23,893 bases of DNA from Sphingomonadaceae bacterium (GTDB lineage Bacteria; Pseudomonadota; Alphaproteobacteria; Sphingomonadales; Sphingomonadaceae): positions 1-23,893 of the forward strand of contig CANEVG010000008.1 in the NCBI GenBank assembly GCA_947442095.1, read 5' to 3'. The notes under the pieces were generated by a model. The model had not been told where the DNA came from. It saw nothing but the letters and a program-made list of their open reading frames with translations, and made no database searches. The translations under genes and the position numbers were made by a program. The stretch's first letter is position 1, and each line of letters starts with the position of its first letter. Shown in pieces: positions 1 to 6,606 of the stretch.

Positions 1-2
1 CC

Positions 3-587
3 TCCTTCACGACATCCTACGCCAACGCGCCCTCCGCGACGCTCTATGGCCTGGAGCTTGATCTGCAAAAGAACTTCAAGCTCGCCGATAGCGGCCTGTT
101 CGCCGCGCGCCGGTTCCTGGTGATCGGAAACTACACTTTCACCAAATCGAAGCTCAAGGTTGGCGCGGGCGACAGGACCACCGTGTTCGGCGCGTTCTCC
201 AGCAACGCGACAGACTACTTCCGCAACGGGGCTCAGCTGACCGGGCAGTCCGATCACATCGCCAACCTCGAGCTCGGCTTTGATCATGAAGACCGGCTTT
301 CGCAGCAGACACTGCTGATCAACTACGCCAGCGACCGCGTGGTCAGCCGCGGCGTGTTCGGCTCGCCCCCGCAGCCCGACATTTACGAAAGCCCCGGTGT
401 CCGCATCGACTTCGTGGTGCGCGAGGGCGTCAAGCTGTTCAAACGCGAGCTGGAACTGAAGTTCGAAGCCCGCAACATTACTGGGCGGCGGCATATCGAA
501 TTCCAGCGCGCCGGCGAGCGGCGGCTGGACTTCAACAGCTACAACGTGGGCCGGTTCTTCTCGCTGTCCGGCACAATGAAGTTCTGA
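3..587 (+). CDS. TonB-dependent receptor, C-terminal part (5' truncated by window edge)
   Basis: This is the last 194 codons of an outer-membrane beta-barrel receptor that would take up a substrate with TonB/ExbBD energy. The reading frame is open from base 3, so the gene begins outside the window; the internal GTG at 120 is not a start. The opening residues 'ANAPSATLYGLELDLQKNF' match the late barrel of sphingomonad TonB receptors. Alternating polar/hydrophobic strands follow, then 'FEARNITGRRH' and a terminal phenylalanine (SGTMKF), the usual outer-membrane barrel ending. The substrate cannot be read from this fragment. It lies convergent to the P450 unit, with a hairpin between them, and sphingomonad catabolic clusters often carry such a receptor, so a link to the P450 pathway is possible but inferred. 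Confidence 0.88.
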   Translation, partial: SFTTSYANAPSATLYGLELDLQKNFKLADSGLFAARRFLVIGNYTFTKSKLKVGAGDRTTVFGAFSSNATDYFRNGAQLTGQSDHIANLELGFDHEDRLSQQTLLINYASDRVVSRGVFGSPPQPDIYESPGVRIDFVVREGVKLFKRELELKFEARNITGRRHIEFQRAGERRLDFNSYNVGRFFSLSGTMKF

Positions 588-602
588 AGTAGAGCAGGGT
601 GC

Positions 603-626
603 GGCGGGCCGGAGTGACGGCCCGCC
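603..626. terminator. Bidirectional terminator-like hairpin between receptor and P450
   Basis: A perfect 9-bp inverted repeat, GGCGGGCCG (603-611) and CGGCCCGCC (618-626), with a 6-base loop lies in the 46-base gap between the two convergent stop codons. There is no clear T-tract on either side, so it may stop transcription weakly or only protect 3' ends. The placement between convergent genes supports a terminator role. Confidence 0.55.
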
Positions 627-633
627 CGCTGTC

Positions 634-1920
634 TTAGCCCTGCTTCGGTTCGAATTCGATGTGCAGCGCTTTCAGGCTGCGCAGCAGAAAGTGCGGGTGG
701 ACGGCAAAGTCGTTCACCCCGGGCGCGAAGTGCATGTCCTCGAACCGGTCGACCACCGCCTGAAAGCCCCAAGTCAGCTCGCGCCGGGCGAGCGGCGCAC
801 CGAGGCAGTGGTGCGTGCCCGAACCAAAGCCCATGTGCGACCCTGCCTTGGGCCGATCAAGATCGAGCTTCTCCGGGCATTCGAACACCCGCTCATCGCG
901 ATTGGCAGCAGCAAAGCGCACGTTGACCAGCGCGCCCTTGGGGATCACCGTGCCCTCCAGCTCGGTGTCACTCGCGCAAAACCGCATCAGGCTCTGCACC
1001 GGGGATTCGAGCCGCACGACCTCCTCCACGAAGGTCTTCATGTAGCGCTCTGGATCGGACCTCAGCTTGGCCCACACGTCCTTGTTCTCGATCAGCAGCT
1101 TCATCCCCGCCGCGAGGGCGTTGGTCGTCGTCTCGCTGCCGCCGACGAAGGTATCGGCCATCATCTCGGCATGCAGCTCGTTATCGCTCAGCGGGCGGCC
1201 CCAGCCTTCGATCACGGTGTTGACCAGCACGCTGATCAGCGAATCGTCCGGATTGGCCCGCAGTCGCTCGAAGATCGGCTGGAAGTAGTGCTGCGCCTCG
1301 ATCTCCCGGTCGACCATCTCGATCTCGTCTTCCTCGGGCAGCATCATCGAGATGCGCCGGAAAAATGCATCGGTCCAGCGCTTGATCTTCCACATGTCCT
1401 CGCGCTTTGCGCCCATCTGCTCGCCAATGATGTAGAGCGGCAGCGGCACGCAGAACTGGCTGACCCATTCGCAGCGCCCATCGGCCACGAAGCCGTCGAT
1501 CAGCTCATAGGCGAGGTTCTCCACCAGTGGATCGATCTGCTTGATCCGGCTGGGCTTGAACGCCTCATTGAACATGGCGCGCATCTGCTTGTGATTGGGA
1601 TCGTCGCGCCCACTCAGCGTGGGTTCGGGCAGCCAGCCGCGCTCCTTGAACCGCGCGACGACCTTCTTCTGCCGCTCGACATTGGCAGAGAGCGACTGCA
1701 GTCCGATGGACTTGGGGCTGCTGGGGAAGGTATCCGGATCGAGCAGGACGCGCCGCACGTCCTCGTAGCGCGTGACCACATACATGTTGGTGCCCGGCTG
1801 GCGATAGGCCGGAGCCTGATCGCGCAGCATCCGGTAAGCGTCGTAGGGGCACTGCTGCACCGCCGGGTCGAACAGGTTGACGCCAAGTTCCTCGCGCTCG
1901 TCCGTTCTGGCGTCGCTCAT
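634..1920 (-). CDS. Cytochrome P450 (first of two)
   Basis: A 428-residue soluble bacterial P450 that would catalyse an NAD(P)H- and O2-dependent monooxygenation. The heme-binding loop FGSGTHHCLG has the thiolate cysteine at about residue 372. The I-helix reads GGSETTTNA, keeping the acid-alcohol (Glu-Thr) proton-relay pair. The K-helix ExxR motif is in EEVVRLESPVQ. There is no N-terminal membrane anchor, and the length is normal for class I bacterial enzymes, which need a separate ferredoxin and reductase; neither is in the window. Its ATG overlaps the stop of the upstream CMD-family gene (ATGA), implying translational coupling. The CYP family and substrate are not identifiable from sequence alone. 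Confidence 0.95.
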   Translation of the reverse strand: MSDARTDEREELGVNLFDPAVQQCPYDAYRMLRDQAPAYRQPGTNMYVVTRYEDVRRVLLDPDTFPSSPKSIGLQSLSANVERQKKVVARFKERGWLPEPTLSGRDDPNHKQMRAMFNEAFKPSRIKQIDPLVENLAYELIDGFVADGRCEWVSQFCVPLPLYIIGEQMGAKREDMWKIKRWTDAFFRRISMMLPEEDEIEMVDREIEAQHYFQPIFERLRANPDDSLISVLVNTVIEGWGRPLSDNELHAEMMADTFVGGSETTTNALAAGMKLLIENKDVWAKLRSDPERYMKTFVEEVVRLESPVQSLMRFCASDTELEGTVIPKGALVNVRFAAANRDERVFECPEKLDLDRPKAGSHMGFGSGTHHCLGAPLARRELTWGFQAVVDRFEDMHFAPGVNDFAVHPHFLLRSLKALHIEFEPKQG

Positions 1921-2504
1921 CGTACCACCACCCGTTCCTCACCCCACGGCGCGACCACGCCTTCGCGGCGGAACGCATCGGGCAGTTCCTCGACCATATG
2001 CAAGGTCGCCGCGAGCCGCCCGAAACCGACGAAGAAGGCACAGGTCATACCCAGCTCGACGATCTCCGCTTCGGAGAAGTGCTCCCGCAGCCCCGCATAC
2101 ATCGCCTCGTCGATGCGCAGATGGTCGGTCGCCATGGCCTCGCCGAAGCGGATCGCGGCCTTCTCGGCGGGTGTCAGGTTCTCGGCCTCCTGCGGGCGCT
2201 CCAACGAGCAGACAAGATCCTCGGTCACGCCGTCTTCCAGCGCGTCGGTATAGCGGATCGCCATACAGCTGCGGCACTGGTTGAAGAACGCCACGCGCAG
2301 GCGAACCAGCTCCACCAACTTTTCCGGCAGCTGCCTGTGCACCTTCAGCGCGCCGGCAAACTGCATCATCCCCAGAACCTGATCGGGACAATGGGCGAGG
2401 AAGCGGATCATGCCCTGCTCGATCTCGCTGCGGTCTTCGGGCTTCATCGCCGCGCGCAGGCGCGGATCCCAATCGGTGGGGGCAAGCTTGGCGACGCGGG
2501 TCAT
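1917..2504 (-). CDS. Carboxymuconolactone decarboxylase/AhpD-like protein
   Basis: A 195-residue protein of the CMD/AhpD-like fold. The family includes gamma-carboxymuconolactone decarboxylases, AhpD peroxidase partners and many uncharacterised proteins. The CxxC pair is C77-R-S-C80. The His that follows four residues later in AhpD (CxxCxxxH) is Arg84 here, so AhpD-type alkylhydroperoxidase chemistry is doubtful. I chose the ATG at 2504 because GGGAGA stands seven bases upstream; the frame is also open from an ATG at 2546 with a weaker context. It is first in a two-gene unit, its stop codon overlapping the P450 start by ATGA. Co-expression with a P450 suggests a pathway step or detoxification of an oxidised product, which is inference. 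Confidence 0.88.
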   Translation of the reverse strand: MTRVAKLAPTDWDPRLRAAMKPEDRSEIEQGMIRFLAHCPDQVLGMMQFAGALKVHRQLPEKLVELVRLRVAFFNQCRSCMAIRYTDALEDGVTEDLVCSLERPQEAENLTPAEKAAIRFGEAMATDHLRIDEAMYAGLREHFSEAEIVELGMTCAFFVGFGRLAATLHMVEELPDAFRREGVVAPWGEERVVVR

Positions 2505-2528
2505 GGCGCGGTCTCCCATGGATGAGGG

Positions 2529-2584
2529 GCTGCCAAAAGTGAGCATGGCAGGGGCCTAGAGAGTCCGTCACAATCACGCTGCCA
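2529..2584. promoter_or_regulatory. Candidate operator in the divergent P450 promoter region
   Basis: Between the two divergent units (2505-2619) there is a CTGCCA (2530-2535), ten bases, TGGCAG (2546-2551) inverted repeat. A third copy of the half-site, CTGCCA, stands at 2579-2584. A longer interrupted dyad also pairs GTGAG/GGCAG (2539-2551) with CTGCC/CTCAC (2579-2593). Repeated half-sites in a shared promoter are typical of a transcription-factor operator. No regulator gene is in the window and no convincing -35/-10 pair was seen. Confidence 0.45.
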
Positions 2585-2619
2585 GCAACTCACGAATTGA
2601 ATAGAGCCGGGGAGAGGCC

Positions 2620-3954
2620 ATGCGGCAAACGAACCACGAGTTGAGCGCAATGCCCTGCCCGCACCGCCTTGCGGATGTCGACCTGTTTGCGCCCGGCGCG
2701 GCCGAGCATTGGTACGAGGCCTATGCCATTCTCCATGCCGAGGCGCCCGTGCTGCGCCTGCCTGGCGAAGGCCTGACGCCGGACCGCGATGCCTTCGTCC
2801 TGACCAAATACGCCGATATCGCACGCGTGGTGCGCGATTGGGACCGGTATCCCCCGACGCTCTCGCTGCTGCTGGCGGCCCGCGCGGCAGATCCGGCCGC
2901 GGTGCGCGCCATGCCCGATATCGATGCCATGGTAAAATCCATCGCCTCGCTGCGCCCTAACCCCGACCTGTGGCGCGCGCACCGCCAGCAATTGACCGAT
3001 CCCTGGGTCGGCCCCGGCGCCAAGCGGCACGAGGCGATGATCACCGCCCATGTCGATGCGCTGATCGACCAGTGGATTGCCAAAGATGATGGGGGCGAGA
3101 GCTTTGATTTCGTCACCGATTTCGCGCGCCCCCTGCCCCAGCGCACAATGGCGAGCGTGCTGGGTTTTCCGCTCGAGGACGTGAAAGACCTCGAGATCTG
3201 GGGCAATGCGCAAGTCATGTCCTACGTCCATGGCTGCGGGCACAACAACGTGCTGACGCCAGAGCAGACCGCCGAGAAGTTCCGGCTGCTCGCGGGCTTT
3301 TCGGACTACGTCGGGACCCACGTCCGCCGCCGCCGCGCCAATCCGGGCGAGGACATGATCAGCTACCTCACACAGGTCCATTATGATGCGCTGGACCGCA
3401 AGCTGACCGACGAGGAAATCGACGGCATCGTTTACGCCATGGTGATCGGCGGGCTGGAAACGACGCAGTATGCGCTGGTAGAGCAGGCCCAGCTTATGAT
3501 CGAACGGCCCGGCCTGTTCGGCAAGATCAAGGCCGATCGCAGCCTGATCCGCGCGTTCATCGAGGAAGGCATGCGCTTGCGCTCGCCCACGCAAGGGCTC
3601 TCGACCCGGATTACCTCGCAGGACGAGGTGTTTCAGGGCGTGACTATCCCCGCCGGATCGACGCTACACCTCCGCTGGGGCGCGGCCAATATCGATCCGG
3701 AGGAGTTTGCGGACCCGCTGGAACTGAAGCTTGACCGCGCCGCCGTCACCCGCCACCTCGCGTTCTCGGCTGGCCCGCGCGTCTGCCCGGGCACCGGCCT
3801 CTCGCGCCTCGAACAGACTATCGCGTGGAACCGCCTCTGCGACCGGCTCGCCGCGCTGGACTACGCCCCCGGCAACACCTTCCTCCACCAGCCGGGCATC
3901 ATGCTCGGCACACTCGCGCTCCACTGCACATTTGAACGGGAGACCAAAGCATGA
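2620..3954 (+). CDS. Cytochrome P450 (second)
   Basis: A 444-residue soluble P450, distinct from the one on the minus strand. The heme loop FSAGPRVCPGTGLSR puts the thiolate cysteine at about residue 389. An Arg replaces the His that bacterial P450s usually carry two residues before it, giving the broader FxxGxRxCxG pattern. The I-helix GGLETTQYA keeps the Glu-Thr pair, and EEGMRLRSP gives ExxR. The ATG at 2620 follows a strong Shine-Dalgarno (GGGGAGAGG at 2609-2617) with only two bases between; an in-frame ATG at 2650 would allow a more usual spacing from another site but has no comparable motif. It is the first gene of a three-gene unit, overlapping the next gene by ATGA. Substrate unknown; redox partners must be encoded elsewhere. 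Confidence 0.95.
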   Translation: MRQTNHELSAMPCPHRLADVDLFAPGAAEHWYEAYAILHAEAPVLRLPGEGLTPDRDAFVLTKYADIARVVRDWDRYPPTLSLLLAARAADPAAVRAMPDIDAMVKSIASLRPNPDLWRAHRQQLTDPWVGPGAKRHEAMITAHVDALIDQWIAKDDGGESFDFVTDFARPLPQRTMASVLGFPLEDVKDLEIWGNAQVMSYVHGCGHNNVLTPEQTAEKFRLLAGFSDYVGTHVRRRRANPGEDMISYLTQVHYDALDRKLTDEEIDGIVYAMVIGGLETTQYALVEQAQLMIERPGLFGKIKADRSLIRAFIEEGMRLRSPTQGLSTRITSQDEVFQGVTIPAGSTLHLRWGAANIDPEEFADPLELKLDRAAVTRHLAFSAGPRVCPGTGLSRLEQTIAWNRLCDRLAALDYAPGNTFLHQPGIMLGTLALHCTFERETKA

Positions 3955-4352
3955 CGACCCTGCTCGCACATATCCGCATCAAGCCCGGCACCGAGCCGCA
4001 CTGGGAAACGATCATCGCTGACATGAACGCGCAGACCTGGGGCACCGAGACCGGCGTCAAACGCTATGAATACTGGAAGGGCGAGGAGCCGAACCTCTAT
4101 TACTGCCTGCTTTCGTTCGACGACAAATGCGCCTTCTATCGCCACCAGATGTCGCCGCACCATGAAGGCCATGATTTCGCGTCGGTGCTGGAAGGCATCA
4201 GGCTGGAATATCTCGATCCGGTGAAAGGCGCTGGCGGCGGACTTCCGCAGACACTCGACCCGGCGCTGCCCGCTGATGCCGACGCCGATCTTGTCACCGC
4301 GCAGGAACGCTTCCCCCTCACCATCCCCGCATGGTGGAGCGGCCGGGCATGA
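3951..4352 (+). CDS. ABM-like dimeric alpha/beta-barrel protein
   Basis: A 133-residue protein whose first ~95 residues look like one antibiotic-biosynthesis-monooxygenase/ferredoxin-like barrel unit: a beta strand (LLAHIRIKPG), a helix (EPHWETIIADMNAQ), a strand (VKRYEYWKGEEPNLYYCLLSF), a helix (KCAFYRHQMSPHHEGH), then a short strand. Such proteins form dimers and act as cofactor-free monooxygenases, isomerases, decarboxylases or heme oxygenases. The acidic and Pro/Ala-rich C-terminal 40 residues ending PAWWSGRA have no assignment. It starts within the P450 stop (ATGA) and ends within the start of the SnoaL-like gene (ATGA), so all three are probably made in fixed ratio. The fold call is moderate and the reaction is unknown. 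Confidence 0.72.
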   Translation: MTTLLAHIRIKPGTEPHWETIIADMNAQTWGTETGVKRYEYWKGEEPNLYYCLLSFDDKCAFYRHQMSPHHEGHDFASVLEGIRLEYLDPVKGAGGGLPQTLDPALPADADADLVTAQERFPLTIPAWWSGRA

Positions 4353-4867
4353 GCGCGGCAATCTCATTGGAAGAACTGCTCGCCAAAGACGCGATCATCG
4401 ACGTGCTGGCGCGCTATTCGCGCACGCTCGATTGGCTCGATGATGCGGGGCAAGCTACCTGCTATTGGCCCGATGCTGCGATTGATTACGGCTTCTTCAA
4501 GGGCACCGCGGCCGATTTCATGCCCGTGGTGATGGCGGTCGAGCGGCAGAGCGCGCGGCGATGGCACTTCCTCAATCCCCCGGCGATCCGTCTTGTCGAT
4601 GAGGCCCATGCCGAAGCCGAAACCTATGGCATGGCTGCCGGCATCCGCCTGACTGAGCAGGGGGGCTATGCCGGCGCGCTCTATGGCGGGCGTTATCTCG
4701 ATGCATTCGAGAAGCGCGGCGCGGAGTGGCGCATTTCCCGGCGCGACTACGTGCTCGATTGGTCGCACCCCCTGCCCGATCAGCCAGTGTACGATCCGAA
4801 CGCCGCCTTCCCGCTGCCGATGCTCGAAATTCTGCAGACCGGGCACTCGCAGTACCGGCCGATCTAG
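4349..4867 (+). CDS. SnoaL-like / NTF2-like protein
   Basis: A 172-residue protein with the cone-shaped NTF2-like fold signature: N-terminal helices (LEELLAKDAIIDVLARYSRTLDWLDD), a CYWPDAAIDYG strand region, a WHFLNPPAIRL strand, and C-terminal sheet strands ending WRISRRDYVLDWSHP. SnoaL_4-type members include polyketide cyclases, dehydratases, isomerases and ring-hydroxylating dioxygenase beta-like proteins. The ATG at 4349 overlaps the preceding stop (ATGA) and has GGAG at 4335-4338; an ATG at 4331 in the same frame would give six extra residues. As the last gene of the P450 unit it may act on the oxidised product, for example by dehydration or isomerisation, but this is inferred. Confidence 0.82.
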   Translation: MSAAISLEELLAKDAIIDVLARYSRTLDWLDDAGQATCYWPDAAIDYGFFKGTAADFMPVVMAVERQSARRWHFLNPPAIRLVDEAHAEAETYGMAAGIRLTEQGGYAGALYGGRYLDAFEKRGAEWRISRRDYVLDWSHPLPDQPVYDPNAAFPLPMLEILQTGHSQYRPI

Positions 4868-4887
4868 CTTTGATCCACATCAATGCG

Positions 4888-4904
4888 CGCGGCCCCGTGC
4901 CGCG
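4888..4904 (+). terminator. Terminator-like hairpin after the SnoaL-like gene
   Basis: CGCGGC (4888-4893) and GCCGCG (4899-4904) form a perfect 6-bp GC stem with a 5-base loop, 20 bases after the stop at 4867. It lacks a T-tract, so it is only a candidate for the end of the P450 operon. Confidence 0.3.
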
Positions 4905-4913
4905 GCAAAGTGC

Positions 4914-4936
4914 CTCCACGGCAACCCCAAGTGGAG
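4914..4936 (+). promoter_or_regulatory. Hairpin able to mask the ribosome-binding site of the DUF2892 gene
   Basis: CTCCAC (4914-4919) is the exact complement of GTGGAG (4931-4936), which is the Shine-Dalgarno of the small membrane protein starting at 4947. The loop is 11 bases. Pairing would hide the ribosome-binding site, so this may be a translational control point or an RNA thermometer-like element; chance is also possible for a 6-bp match. Confidence 0.3.
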
Positions 4937-4946
4937 ACCCATTCCC

Positions 4947-5126
4947 ATGTTTAAGCCCAACATCGGCGATGCCGACCGCGTCATCCGGCTCGCGCTGGCC
5001 GCAATGATCATCGTGTCCAGCCTGCTCGTAGGCCACCCGGCCTTTGCGTTGATCGCCCTGATCCCCATGGCAACAGCCTATGTCGGCGTCTGCCCGCTCT
5101 ACAGCGTGCTTGGTCTGCACACCTGA
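4947..5126 (+). CDS. DUF2892 (YgaP-type transmembrane domain) small membrane protein
   Basis: A 59-residue protein with the DUF2892 layout: an N-terminal MFKPNIGDADRVIRLALA amphipathic start, two hydrophobic segments (about residues 13-30 and 32-50), and the closing CPLYSVLGL motif. The same domain forms the membrane hairpin of E. coli YgaP, where it is fused to a rhodanese; here it is free-standing. Its role is unknown, and the conserved Cys has been linked to sulfur-transfer proteins in relatives. The start at 4947 follows GTGGAGA at 4931-4937. It lies 79 bases after the P450 operon and 187 bases before serS, so it is probably its own unit. Confidence 0.85.
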   Translation: MFKPNIGDADRVIRLALAAMIIVSSLLVGHPAFALIALIPMATAYVGVCPLYSVLGLHT

Positions 5127-5137
5127 AGGTTCGTTTG

Positions 5138-5163
5138 CGAAGCGCGCGAGAAAGCGCGCTTCG
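5138..5163 (+). terminator. Terminator-like hairpin downstream of the DUF2892 gene
   Basis: CGAAGCGCGC (5138-5147) and GCGCGCTTCG (5154-5163) form a perfect 10-bp stem with a GAGAAA loop, 12 bases after the stop codon at 5126. No U-tract follows. It is the likely 3' end of the DUF2892 transcript and the upstream border of the serS leader. Confidence 0.5.
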
Positions 5164-5178
5164 GCCCGGTACCGGCCT

Positions 5179-5312
5179 GCTCCCCCACTCGGCCGCCCAC
5201 GAGAGTACCCTGAACGTGTGGCCGGGCGGGGGAGCGGGCTGGTGCTGCCTCATCCGAACCGCAGGTTCGGATCAAACTTGCCCCGCGCGCTGCCAAGCGG
5301 CATAGCGCGGGG
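5179..5312 (+). promoter_or_regulatory. Structured leader upstream of serS (three consecutive hairpins)
   Basis: Three inverted repeats run up to the serS ATG. Hairpin 1 pairs 5179-5196 with 5218-5235: a GCTCCCCC/GGGGGAGC core continued by GGCC/GGCC with wobbles and one A-C mismatch. Hairpin 2 is ATCCGAACC (5252-5260) with GGTTCGGAT (5264-5272), a perfect 9-bp stem with a 3-base loop. Hairpin 3 is CCCCGCGC (5281-5288) with GCGCGGGG (5305-5312), with an inner TGCC/GGCA stem; it ends one base before the ATG at 5314 and would cover the ribosome-binding region. No T-tract, known riboswitch or tRNA fold was recognised. A regulatory role is inferred. Confidence 0.42.
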
Positions 5313-5313
5313 C

Positions 5314-6606
5314 ATGCACGATATCCGCCTGATCCGCGAGAACCCGCAAGGGTTCGACACCGCCCTCGCCCGCCGCGGGGTCGCCCCGCAATCAGCGGCA
5401 ATCCTCTCGCTAGACACCGCGCGGCGAGATACGGCCACGCGGATGCAGGAAGCGCAGGCCCGGCGCAACGAGGCCTCCAAAGCCATCGGCGCGGCCATGG
5501 GCAAGGGTGATGCGGCAACGGCGGATGCGCTCAAAGCCGAAGTCGCCGAGCTGAAAACCGCGCTACCCGCGCTGGAAGAAGACGAGCGCCGCCTCACCGC
5601 AGAGCTCAACGCTGCGCTCGCCGCCCACCCCAACCTGCCCGCCGACGACGTTCCGCCGGGCGAGGATGAGGCGGGCAATGTCGAAGTAAGCCGCTGGGGC
5701 ACACCGCGCAGCTTCGCTTTCCAGCCGATCGAGCACGCCGATCTCGGCCCGCCGCTTGGCCTCGATTTCGAGACTGGCGCGCTCATTGCAGGCGCTCGCT
5801 TCACGTTCCTGCGCGGGCCGATGGCGCGCCTCCACCGCGCGCTCGCGCAGTTCATGCTGGATCGGCAGACGGACGAGAACGGCTATACCGAATGCAATCC
5901 GCCGCTCTTGGTGAAGGACGAGGCCGTGTTCGGCACCGGCCAGTTGCCCAAGTTTGCCGAGGACTTGTTCAAGACCACCGACGGGCGCTGGCTGATCCCC
6001 ACCGCCGAAGTCAGCCTCACCAATGCGGTGCAAGGCCAGATCCTGCCCGACAGCGCGCTCCCCTTGCGCATGACGGCGCTCACCCCCTGCTTCCGCTCCG
6101 AAGCGGGCGCGGCGGGGCGCGATACGCGCGGGTTCATCCGCCAGCACCAGTTCGAGAAGGTCGAGCTCGTCTCGATCACGCGGCCCGAGGACTCGGACGC
6201 CGAGCACGAGCGCATGACCGAAGCGGCGGAATCGATACTGCAGGCGCTGGGTCTCCCTTACCGCAAGATGCTGCTCTGCTCGGGCGACATGGGCTTCACC
6301 GCCCGCAAGACTTATGATCTGGAAGTCTGGCTCCCCGGTCAGGGCGCCTACCGCGAAATCTCCTCATGCTCCAACTGTGGCGATTTCCAGGCGCGGCGGA
6401 TGAATGCGCGCTACCGGCCGGAAGGCCTAGATGGCAAGAAAGCAGGCACCGAATTCGTTCACACGCTCAACGGTTCGGGCCTCGCCGTGGGCCGCACGCT
6501 CGTCGCGGTTCTGGAAAACTACCAGCAGGGCGACGGCACTGTGGACGTGCCGGAGGTACTGAAACCCTACATGGCCGGCGTGACCCGCTTGGCTCCGCTG
6601 GGGTGA
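5314..6606 (+). CDS. serS: Seryl-tRNA synthetase
   Basis: A 430-residue cytosolic class II aminoacyl-tRNA synthetase that charges tRNA-Ser (and tRNA-Sec) with serine using ATP. The N-terminal ~110 residues are the long antiparallel coiled-coil arm that grips the tRNA variable arm, starting MHDIRLIRENPQGF. The catalytic core has LIPTAEVSLTN, motif 2 (FRSEAGAAGRDTRGFIRQHQF) and motif 3 (GLAVGRTLVAVLENYQ). The frame is open far upstream, but family alignment places the start at the ATG at 5314, even though no good Shine-Dalgarno is free there because a hairpin ends at 5312. Its TGA overlaps the next gene's ATG by one base (TGATG), coupling it to the LysM/LytM gene. Confidence 0.97.
   Translation: MHDIRLIRENPQGFDTALARRGVAPQSAAILSLDTARRDTATRMQEAQARRNEASKAIGAAMGKGDAATADALKAEVAELKTALPALEEDERRLTAELNAALAAHPNLPADDVPPGEDEAGNVEVSRWGTPRSFAFQPIEHADLGPPLGLDFETGALIAGARFTFLRGPMARLHRALAQFMLDRQTDENGYTECNPPLLVKDEAVFGTGQLPKFAEDLFKTTDGRWLIPTAEVSLTNAVQGQILPDSALPLRMTALTPCFRSEAGAAGRDTRGFIRQHQFEKVELVSITRPEDSDAEHERMTEAAESILQALGLPYRKMLLCSGDMGFTARKTYDLEVWLPGQGAYREISSCSNCGDFQARRMNARYRPEGLDGKKAGTEFVHTLNGSGLAVGRTLVAVLENYQQGDGTVDVPEVLKPYMAGVTRLAPLG

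Noticed and set aside
661..2253. 530-codon open frame on the plus strand
   Set aside because: It lies opposite the P450 and CMD-family genes, whose motifs are intact; the translation is His/Arg/Leu-rich with no domain, a GC-rich antisense shadow.
2590..3594. 334-codon minus-strand open frame
   Set aside because: It is antisense to the second P450 and has no recognisable fold or ribosome-binding site.
5236..5290. Possible tRNA-like element with GGTTCGGATC before serS
   Set aside because: The GGTTCGGAT is one arm of a simple hairpin with a 3-base loop; no acceptor, D or anticodon arms can be drawn.
5080..5313. In-frame N-terminal extension of serS
   Set aside because: The extra residues are Arg/Pro-rich, overlap the DUF2892 gene and hairpins, and seryl-tRNA synthetases begin at MHDIRLI.
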